Assembly: GCA_964630305.1 (NCBI GenBank)
Contig: CAZVTR010000016.1
Coordinates: 1-47,216 of the forward strand
Direction: 5' to 3'
DNA: 47,216 bases
Source: JAKPPT01 sp964630305
GTDB lineage: Bacteria > Spirochaetota > Spirochaetia > Treponematales > UBA12059
The notes beneath the pieces were generated by a model. It saw nothing but the letters and a program-made list of their open reading frames with translations. It was not told where the DNA came from and made no database searches. The position numbers were made by a program, and so were the translations under genes. Shown here piece after piece: positions 40,488 to 47,216 of this stretch (within the stretch, counting starts at the first letter, position 1; the number at the start of each line of letters is the position of its first letter).

Positions 40488-43148
40488 ATGGCAAAGTATG
40501 TTTATTTTTTTGGAAACGGGAAGGCTGAGGGTGATGAGACAATGAAAGCAACCCTTGGCGGTAAAGGTGCAAACCTTGCAGCAATGACCAATATGGGTAT
40601 ACCTGTTCCGCCTGGCTTTACAATTTCAACCGATGTTTGTGATGAGTTTTATAAAAACAAACGCAAATATCCTGCATCGCTCGAAAAAGAAGTTGATGAA
40701 CAGCTTAAGCGGCTCGAAGATTTAATGAAAAAAAGACTCGGCGATCCAGAAGATCCGCTCCTTGTATCAGTTCGCTCTGGTGCAGCAGTATCAATGCCTG
40801 GCATGATGGATACAATTCTCAATCTCGGTCTCAATGATAAGGCAGTAGAAGGTCTTGCAAAAAAGACCAACAATCCTCGTTTTGCATATGACTCATATCG
40901 CCGTTTTATTCAGATGTATGGCGATGTTGTGCTCGGTGTTCCTCATGATGAATTTGAACACGCACTCGCACAAGTTAAAAAAGCCAAAAAAGTTACGCTT
41001 GATACCGAACTCACTGCAGATGACCTTAAAAAAGTTATAGAACTCTATAAGGGAATCGTAAAAAAATATACTAAAAAAGATTTCCCGCAGAATCCAAAAG
41101 ATCAGCTCTGGGGTGCTATTGGGGCTGTGTTTGGATCGTGGATGAATGAGCGGGCAATCAAATATCGCGAACTCAATAATATTAAAAATCTTAAAGGAAC
41201 AGCCGTAACTGTTCAGTCAATGGTATTTGGAAACTGGGGCGACGATTCGGGAACCGGTGTTTGTTTCAGCCGCGATCCTTCGACTGGTGCAAATGAATTT
41301 TACGGCGAATTCCTGATGAATGCTCAGGGTGAAGATGTTGTTGCAGGTATTCGCACACCAGAAAAAATTGCTGCCCTTGCTAAGAAAAACAAAGCGGTGT
41401 ATGACCAGCTTGTAAAAATTAAAAACCACCTCGAAAAATCATTCCGTGATATGCAGGATATGGAATTCACTGTTCAGCAGGGCGTTCTGTATATTCTGCA
41501 AACCCGTAACGGCAAGCGGACCGGTCAGGCAGCGGTAAAAATAGCAGTGGATATGGTTAATGAAAAACTCATTACCAAAGAAGAAGCTATTATGCGCGTA
41601 ACCGCAGAGCATATCGATCAGCTCCTGCATCCTATGATCGATCCAAAAGCTGTAAAAACCGCAAAAGTGCTTACAAAAGGTTTGAATGCATCTCCTGGAG
41701 CAGCCTGCGGACAAATTGTATTTACCGCTCAGGATGCAGAAAAGTGGGTAAAAGAAGGGAAAAAAGTCGTACTCGTTAGAAAAGATACCAGCCCAGAAGA
41801 TATTGGCGGTATGGTTGTCTCAGAAGGTATTCTTACAAGCACTGGCGGTATGACAAGCCATGCAGCAGTAGTAGCGCGCGGTATGGGAACTCCCTGTGTT
41901 TCCGGTGCAACTGAAGTGCTTGTTGGTAATAAAGTAATAACCATTAAGGAAACAAAACTCAAAGAGGGTGACTGGATTACAATTGACGGTACTACTGGAA
42001 ATGTCTATGCAGGTGCCCTTCCGCTCGTTGATGCAAAAATTACAAAAGAGATGGATATTTTCCTTTCCTGGTGCGATGAGATTCGCGATGCTTCAGTTCG
42101 AAATAATCTTAAAGGATTTGATGTACGCACTAATGCCGATACTCCGGAAGATGCAAAACGCGCATTTGAGTTTGGTGCACGCGGTATCGGTCTCTGCCGC
42201 ACCGAACATATGTTCTTTGATAAAGAAAAGCTCATTCATTTCCGTGCAATGATTGCTGCTGATACAGTAGAACAGCGCAAAGCCGCATTGAGCAAGATTC
42301 TGCCGTTGCAGAAAAAAGATTTTATTGGAATATTCAAGGCAATGAACGGGTACCCGGTAACCATTCGTCTCCTTGATCCGCCGCTCCATGAGTTTGTACC
42401 CAAGACAAAAGCAGAAATTGAAGAACTTGCAAAACTCATTGGTATTAAACCAAAAGACCTCCAGCCAAAGCTTGACCGATTGCATGAGTTCAACCCCATG
42501 CTCGGACATCGTGGCTGCCGCCTTGCAATTACCTATCCTGAAATTTATGAAACCCAGGTAGAAGCTATAATGCAGGCTGCCGTTGAGTGTGCAAAGAAAA
42601 AGATTCCTGTCAAACCAGAAATTATGATACCTATCGTCTGTGATCCAAAAGAATTGGCGATCCTCCGCGCATCAACACAGGCAATTGTCGATAAGTATCT
42701 TGCAAAAGCCGAAGCAAAAGATATTAAGGTAACAATTGGTACCATGATTGAAGTACCTCGTGCAGCAATTCTTGCCGATAAAGTAGCAGAACATGCCGAT
42801 TTCTTCAGCTTTGGAACAAATGACCTCACACAGATGACCTATGCTTTCAGCCGTGATGATGCTGGTGCATTCCTTCCCGCTTACCTCAAACAGGAAATTC
42901 TGCCGTTTAACCCAACTGAATCAATTGATGAAGAAGGTGTTGGTTTCTTGATGAAACATGCAGCAGAAAACGGAAGAAAAACCAAAAAGGATCTTAAGCT
43001 TGGTATCTGTGGTGAACAGGGTGGAGATCCCGCTACCATCGATTTCTGTTTCAGAATAGGACTCAATTATGTCTCCTGTTCTCCATTCCGTGTTCCTGTC
43101 GCTCGCCTTGCAGGTGCACAGGCTGTAATTAGAAATTCTAAAAAATAA
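40488..43148 (+). CDS. ppdK: Pyruvate, phosphate dikinase
   Basis: PPDK interconverts pyruvate, ATP and phosphate with PEP, AMP and PPi; in anaerobes it can work in the glycolytic direction. The 886-residue product is standard length. The N-terminal ATP-grasp part contains GGKGANLAAMTNMGIPVPPG. The swivelling domain carries the phospho-His in GGMTSHAAVVARGMGTPCV. The C-terminal PEP domain has LCRTEHMFF, SFGTNDLTQM and the catalytic Cys in GICGEQGGDP. GGAGG precedes the ATG. It has its own promoter and a strong terminator. Confidence 0.97.
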   Translation: MAKYVYFFGNGKAEGDETMKATLGGKGANLAAMTNMGIPVPPGFTISTDVCDEFYKNKRKYPASLEKEVDEQLKRLEDLMKKRLGDPEDPLLVSVRSGAAVSMPGMMDTILNLGLNDKAVEGLAKKTNNPRFAYDSYRRFIQMYGDVVLGVPHDEFEHALAQVKKAKKVTLDTELTADDLKKVIELYKGIVKKYTKKDFPQNPKDQLWGAIGAVFGSWMNERAIKYRELNNIKNLKGTAVTVQSMVFGNWGDDSGTGVCFSRDPSTGANEFYGEFLMNAQGEDVVAGIRTPEKIAALAKKNKAVYDQLVKIKNHLEKSFRDMQDMEFTVQQGVLYILQTRNGKRTGQAAVKIAVDMVNEKLITKEEAIMRVTAEHIDQLLHPMIDPKAVKTAKVLTKGLNASPGAACGQIVFTAQDAEKWVKEGKKVVLVRKDTSPEDIGGMVVSEGILTSTGGMTSHAAVVARGMGTPCVSGATEVLVGNKVITIKETKLKEGDWITIDGTTGNVYAGALPLVDAKITKEMDIFLSWCDEIRDASVRNNLKGFDVRTNADTPEDAKRAFEFGARGIGLCRTEHMFFDKEKLIHFRAMIAADTVEQRKAALSKILPLQKKDFIGIFKAMNGYPVTIRLLDPPLHEFVPKTKAEIEELAKLIGIKPKDLQPKLDRLHEFNPMLGHRGCRLAITYPEIYETQVEAIMQAAVECAKKKIPVKPEIMIPIVCDPKELAILRASTQAIVDKYLAKAEAKDIKVTIGTMIEVPRAAILADKVAEHADFFSFGTNDLTQMTYAFSRDDAGAFLPAYLKQEILPFNPTESIDEEGVGFLMKHAAENGRKTKKDLKLGICGEQGGDPATIDFCFRIGLNYVSCSPFRVPVARLAGAQAVIRNSKK

Positions 43149-43172
43149 GTCTGCAGTAATTGCGGAATACTA

Positions 43173-43207
43173 AAAGAGGGCTGCAAAAGGCAGTCCTCTT
43201 TGTTTTA
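43173..43207 (+). terminator. Intrinsic terminator after ppdK
   Basis: A 12-bp stem (43173-43184 with 43190-43201, one G-U pair) with a 5-nt loop is followed by TTGTTTT-type sequence. The A-run at its left (43172-43175) could make it work weakly in the other direction for the facing TPR gene. Confidence 0.85.
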
Positions 43208-43259
43208 AGAACAAGTACACTAATTTTGAGTAGCAGAGGATAAATGTTAGAATGTTATA

Positions 43260-44330
43260 TTATTGCAAAATATGCAAAGAGACTGCTTCAAGAAACATCG
43301 TTGAAGGATCAGTGAGCGAAGAAAACCTAATTTTCCCAAGAACTTCAACACCATTGCCGTCAGCAAGCAATGTTTCAAAGGGAACAAGGACTTCGATAAT
43401 TCCTTCAAGAATTTTAGCATCATGGTAACCAATAAGCAGTTTGAAAAAACTCTTTCCATTACCAGTTTGAACGTTAGCTATTGCACCCTTCCATATTACA
43501 GCAACGCCATCGTAGAGCAAAGGTTCTTTGCTGATTTCTTTATATGTGAATCTATCTTTTACCGTAAGAAATGAAGGCGGTGCAGCAAGTTTTTTTAAAA
43601 GCGAACATTTTTCTTTGATGCCAGGAGAGGCGTTAGAAAGTAATATTCTATTGAGCTCAATAATAGCACTGTCATCACGATAGTTGGCAAACAATTGTTT
43701 TGCTTTTTCAAATGATTTTTTAATATCCTGTTCGGTTAAAATATATATTGACTGAGTAGAACCTGTTGTTGCATGCTCAAGTTCTTCTGCTGTAAGATTA
43801 ATTGCAGCAATATCAGGGCGGACATTTGGGGTTTTAAAATATTTAAAAACAAAAACAATACTTATAATAGCAATAAAAGCTAGAAACAAGCTAGTCCCGA
43901 TAATTGGTAGTATTCTTTTTTTAATTGGAAGAAACTTAAAAATAAGGTTAGGATTGCTTGTAAAATCTTTATTACTCTTAATCATGGAACGTAAGAGATC
44001 CATGCTCTTTTTGGCTTTATTGCAATTAGGATAGCGGTCAAGAATATCTATATAAAGCTGAATAGCTTTTTCTGTGTTACCTCGTTTGATGTACACCGCA
44101 GCAAGTGCAAGGAGTACATCTTTATCGCGAAAATCTAATGACTGTGCTCTGCGGAGCGCGCTGTATGCACCGCCAGTGTCTCCGCAATATAAATATGAAA
44201 TTCCCAATATATACTGGAAGCGTTTATTTTCATGATATACTTCTGTGAGTGGTTCAAGAATTTCAATTACTTTGTGCCATTTATGGTTCTTAAAAAGCTG
44301 CTCAGCATCAGCAAGTATATCGGCATTCAC
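43260..44330 (-). CDS. TPR membrane protein of unknown function
   Basis: The 356-residue product has an N-terminal TPR region (about residues 1-110: KWHKVIEILEPLTEVYHENK, AYSALRRAQSLDFRDKDVLL, EKAIQLYIDILDRYPNCNKA). One membrane helix follows (about 140-165, ILPIIGTSLFLAFIAIISIV), then a C-terminal extracytoplasmic domain. That domain starts with more helices and ends in an OB-like beta part (LLYDGVAVIWKGAIANVQTG). The start is GTG 44330, 3 nt after the previous stop. It is the last gene of a leftward group of exported proteins. No catalytic motif is seen. Confidence 0.7.
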   Translation of the reverse strand: MNADILADAEQLFKNHKWHKVIEILEPLTEVYHENKRFQYILGISYLYCGDTGGAYSALRRAQSLDFRDKDVLLALAAVYIKRGNTEKAIQLYIDILDRYPNCNKAKKSMDLLRSMIKSNKDFTSNPNLIFKFLPIKKRILPIIGTSLFLAFIAIISIVFVFKYFKTPNVRPDIAAINLTAEELEHATTGSTQSIYILTEQDIKKSFEKAKQLFANYRDDSAIIELNRILLSNASPGIKEKCSLLKKLAAPPSFLTVKDRFTYKEISKEPLLYDGVAVIWKGAIANVQTGNGKSFFKLLIGYHDAKILEGIIEVLVPFETLLADGNGVEVLGKIRFSSLTDPSTMFLEAVSLHILQ

Positions 44331-44333
44331 AAT

Positions 44334-45392
44334 CTAATATTGTCCTTTCTTTTTATTTAATTCATCAATCATTGCCTGGATTTTGGCAATGTCAGCATCG
44401 GTTATTGGCTGATTACTGGATAGTAGAGTATTAATCATTTGCAGAATCGTCAAGGCAGCTTGATAGTCTTTTTTTAAGAGATCCAATAGTTGTTCTTGAG
44501 TGAACTGCGGAAGCTGTGCTGATGTAGCCGAAGAAGGTGTGGCAGCCACGGGAGGCACTGCAGCACTGCTTGATACAGTAACAGTTGGAGTAGGCTCTGA
44601 AATTGACGGTGTTTCTACGGCAGTAGTCTGAATAGTTGCAATGGTAAATGAAAAAGTTCTTTTTTCTGAAGGTTTAACCGTTTGAGCATTCCAGAAAAGC
44701 GCAATAGCACTGTCGTTAATTGAGTAAGGAGCAAGTGTAAAATTTCTGTTTTGCTGAAACTCAGGCTGCCAGACTGCATCGTTAATTCGTTTCCAATTAG
44801 CTAAAAGCACAGCATCTGGCTGAAGACTTTTTATAGTTGGAACAAAAAGCCTGAATCCAATTTTTTTGTCATTGCTGCTTTCTATCCAGAGCGGCAGATT
44901 AGGCTGAGAAAAAAGGGTTTCGGTTTGAATTTGTGTATTGCTATTTGATGAAAAGTGACTGCTTATTTTTTCACCAAGATAAGAATCGAGCAATATTCTG
45001 CACCCTATACCTGTATCCTGCTTAGTGGTATTAAATACTGTATAGGAAAAAGCAAAGCCACCGGAATTGACAGGTGTAATTTCAAGAATTACTATTGCAA
45101 TATCAGACGTATAGGTAATTTTAACGCTGTTTTCCTGCTGTTCAATTTTTGAGGAAAAATTATCGCTCAGTTTAAGCAATCTGTTGCCGCTTGCAATTAA
45201 AATATATGATGTTCTGGTATCCTGTTCATACAACAGTGATGTTTTTGTTTTTTGATCGTCTGAAACATGGTAGAGCCTTAGGATACCCGAGCGCTCGTCA
45301 AGCGAAAGTATAATAGAGCCCGATTTTATATCAAGAGCATAACTCGAAAAAAGTGTTATTGATAAAAAAAGAAAAAGCAATGCTTTTTTCAT
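44334..45392 (-). CDS. Exported beta-rich protein of unknown function
   Basis: This 352-residue protein has a clear signal peptide (KKALLFLFLSITLFSSYA). It then has a beta-sandwich-like domain of about 220 residues (SGILRLYHVSDDQKTKTSLL, NSGGFAFSYTVFNTTKQDTG) whose strand pattern faintly recalls mutarotase-like folds. A Ser/Thr/Pro/Ala-rich linker (about 255-290) and a short helical tail (FTQEQLLDLLKKDYQAALTI, ITDADIAKIQAMIDELN) complete it. The start overlaps the stop of the TPR gene upstream by 4 nt. No family is recognised. Confidence 0.7.
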   Translation of the reverse strand: MKKALLFLFLSITLFSSYALDIKSGSIILSLDERSGILRLYHVSDDQKTKTSLLYEQDTRTSYILIASGNRLLKLSDNFSSKIEQQENSVKITYTSDIAIVILEITPVNSGGFAFSYTVFNTTKQDTGIGCRILLDSYLGEKISSHFSSNSNTQIQTETLFSQPNLPLWIESSNDKKIGFRLFVPTIKSLQPDAVLLANWKRINDAVWQPEFQQNRNFTLAPYSINDSAIALFWNAQTVKPSEKRTFSFTIATIQTTAVETPSISEPTPTVTVSSSAAVPPVAATPSSATSAQLPQFTQEQLLDLLKKDYQAALTILQMINTLLSSNQPITDADIAKIQAMIDELNKKKGQY

Positions 45393-46375
45393 TGTTGAGC
45401 TCCTTGCAGTTCAATCATTTTTTGTAAATAGAATTCCATAAGCAACAAAACCTGTTCCTTGAGAGCGAGCAATTTCGCAAGATTTGTATAAGATGCAGAT
45501 ATTGTTGATTGAGCCAAAACCGATGTGGATTGTGTTTGAGCACGAGCCTGCAATGTTTTAAGTTCATTGTCTTTTAACGCGAGTTGTTTTGTTAGATCTT
45601 CTATTTGTTTATTAAGACTGGAAATAGTAGCAAGCAAATCGGTTTGTGAAGGCACTGTTGTTTGCGTGGTTTGACCTGTGAGCTGACGCTGATATGCTGC
45701 AATTGCCTGTTCATACATTTTTTCACGGCGCTGAAATTCATCAATAGTTTTTAGTGCTTCTTCGTGGCTCCATCTGAGCAATTTAAGGAGTTCCTCTTCG
45801 CGATATTTTAGCCCGATTATGGTGAGCTTATATTTTGCTGCTTCTGCTTTCGTGCTTGAAGGATATTTAGTAATAACAGCATTATAGAGTGCCTCAGCTT
45901 CTTGGTATTTGCCTGCATCAAAAAGAGTTTCTGCATACCAGAAAATGCTGTTTCCGGCAAATTCTCCTTCTGGATAACGGGTAAGATACATGGTAAGGTA
46001 TTGAATGGCTTTTTCATAATCCTTTTTAAAATACGCAGAACGTCCCATTTGATATATTACTTCCGGGATTCTGTACATGCCTGGATAACTGGAAAGATAC
46101 TGTTCAAAGTATTTTAATGCCTCATCATATTTTTCAAGAGCCAGCTGTGTCAGTCCCAGCCAGTAGAGAGCATCAGACTTTATATCGACTGCTTGGGCTG
46201 CGAGGTAAATATCGCTTAAAAGGAGCGCTGCTTCAGCGTATCTGCCGGTACTGAAAAGTTCTATTGCATTTTTCAGCTGTAAAATCTGCGTGCTGCTTGT
46301 CTGCGCATATGTTTGCCCTGAGAGCAGCGCAGTTATACATACTAGTAATAAGGTTAGGCACCATAACCGTTTCAT
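45389..46375 (-). CDS. Exported TPR protein with coiled-coil tail
   Basis: This 328-residue protein has a signal peptide (LWCLTLLLVCITALLSGQTYA). It has about five TPR-like units (SDALYWLGLTQLALEKYDEA, PEVIYQMGRSAYFKKDYEKA, GNSIFWYAETLFDAGKYQEA) and a C-terminal coiled coil (about 250-280, SSLNKQIEDLTKQLALKDNE). The YbgF/BamD-like layout suggests an envelope assembly or scaffold role, by analogy only. It overlaps the next gene by 4 nt and follows rpe by 111 nt. Confidence 0.8.
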   Translation of the reverse strand: MKRLWCLTLLLVCITALLSGQTYAQTSSTQILQLKNAIELFSTGRYAEAALLLSDIYLAAQAVDIKSDALYWLGLTQLALEKYDEALKYFEQYLSSYPGMYRIPEVIYQMGRSAYFKKDYEKAIQYLTMYLTRYPEGEFAGNSIFWYAETLFDAGKYQEAEALYNAVITKYPSSTKAEAAKYKLTIIGLKYREEELLKLLRWSHEEALKTIDEFQRREKMYEQAIAAYQRQLTGQTTQTTVPSQTDLLATISSLNKQIEDLTKQLALKDNELKTLQARAQTQSTSVLAQSTISASYTNLAKLLALKEQVLLLMEFYLQKMIELQGAQQ

Positions 46376-46486
46376 AATACAAATCCTGTATGAGAAAGAA
46401 TGTATTTTTATAATCGGCCTGATTTTATCGATTCTGGAGTCTTTTATTCTTTATAGGTAAAATAGTATCAGGTAAAACTTAAAATA

Positions 46487-47146
46487 TTAAGGACAATTGC
46501 TATAGATAGTTTTAACAAAACCAGGTTTGTCAGGAGCATTGAAAAATGCACTGCCCATAACTGCAATTTCAATTCCCGCTTCCCTCGCAGTACGAATAGT
46601 GTCGGTATTGATACCGCCATCGATAGCAATTTTATACTGATAGTTGTTTTGGTTTTTTAGATTTGCCAATGTTTTTACTTTATTGAGAGCAGCTGGTATG
46701 AATTGCTGGCCGCCAAAACCAGGATTCACGGACATGATTAAAATAATATCAAGGAGAGACAGGAGTTCATCGAGTACATGAACCGGTGTCGATGGTACTA
46801 TCGAGATACCTGCAAGCATTCCTGCTGTACGAATGCGATCAATGAGTCTGCAATGATGTACCGCTGCTTCATAATGGAAGGTAAAGGCATTTGCCCCCGC
46901 ATCTCTAAATTCCTGCACATATTGTTCAGGGTTGGTGACCATAAGATGAGCATCAAGAAACAGGTTAGTCCTCTTTCGGATATCATAAATCATTTTGTAG
47001 CCAAAGGTGAGGTTCGGAACAAAGTGGCCGTCCATAACATCGAGGTGTATCCACGAGCATCCGCTTGTTTCAATGTCTTTGATTGCAGACGCAATATCAG
47101 AAAAATCTGCTGAAAGTATAGAAGGAGCAATAATTAATTCTTTCAT
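46487..47146 (-). CDS. rpe: Ribulose-phosphate 3-epimerase
   Basis: Rpe interconverts ribulose 5-phosphate and xylulose 5-phosphate in the pentose phosphate pathway. The 219-residue TIM barrel has APSILSADF, the metal and catalytic motif WIHLDVMDGHFVPNLTFG, LDAHLMV, the signature LIMSVNPGFGGQQF, and IAIDGGIN with the catalytic Asp, then MGSAFF for phosphate binding. The start ATG 47146 lacks a strong ribosome site. The 70 nt beyond it to the window end show no clear promoter. Confidence 0.96.
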   Translation of the reverse strand: MKELIIAPSILSADFSDIASAIKDIETSGCSWIHLDVMDGHFVPNLTFGYKMIYDIRKRTNLFLDAHLMVTNPEQYVQEFRDAGANAFTFHYEAAVHHCRLIDRIRTAGMLAGISIVPSTPVHVLDELLSLLDIILIMSVNPGFGGQQFIPAALNKVKTLANLKNQNNYQYKIAIDGGINTDTIRTAREAGIEIAVMGSAFFNAPDKPGFVKTIYSNCP

Positions 47147-47216
47147 AGCAACGATATACTAGCACATGAGCAGTTTGTATTACAAGCATAACTTTTTGTT
47201 AAAAATATTTATCATT

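Overview
The window looks like a chromosomal scaffold piece from an anaerobic spirochaete of the Treponema type. The evidence is gene content and order. The run rimP-nusA-infB-rbfA-truB-ribF-rpsO-pnp followed by two LptF/G-type permeases and tgt is the arrangement known from treponemes. There are also several lipoproteins with short lipoboxes, pyruvate phosphate dikinase, and an RHS core with a treponeme-like wording. Base composition is moderate, with AT-rich accessory stretches. No rRNA, tRNA or CRISPR array was found. The piece contains two 100-N scaffold gaps (1158-1257 and 38430-38529).

Left end (1-5832): a small graveyard of accessory genes (an AbiEii-type nucleotidyltransferase scrap and the C-terminal half of a DUF4143 ATPase) abuts a leftward group mutS2, rsgA, murI and a cysteine-rich small protein. 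The first gap is flanked by an identical 55-nt repeat, so it is almost certainly an assembly overlap that was not merged. When it is closed, mutS2 gets a clean stop codon.

Information-processing block (5919-20401): a sigma70-type promoter and a terminator-like leader hairpin precede rimP-nusA-infB-rbfA-truB-ribF. rpsO has its own promoter and terminator. Then come pnp, lptF, lptG, tgt, an exported NlpC/P60 hydrolase and an exported HEAT-repeat protein.

Hydrogenase maturation operon (20406-24527): promoter, a possible 10-codon leader peptide, a TM1266-family protein, then hydG-hydE-hydF with overlapping ends. It should supply the H-cluster to an [FeFe] hydrogenase encoded elsewhere. HydF lacks a recognisable G4 motif. 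Convergent to it lie a lipoprotein gene, a DUF362/ferredoxin protein and an alanine-type aminotransferase.

Accessory island (about 28330-31760): three detached C-terminal ends of RHS/polymorphic-toxin type or similar, each with a small AT-rich or membrane ORF. One RHS core remnant is interrupted by two related 70-nt hairpin elements and by a 23-nt insertion. This is the most unusual part of the window.

Right part (31932-47146): a lipoprotein, an MscS channel with a partner protein, an Rrf2 regulator with an operator over its own promoter, nifS, a short NifU, a MutY-like glycosylase without an iron-sulfur cluster motif, the C-terminus of a D-Ala-D-Ala carboxypeptidase, the second gap, asnS, a YdbC/PC4-like protein, ppdK, and a leftward group of rpe plus three TPR or exported proteins.
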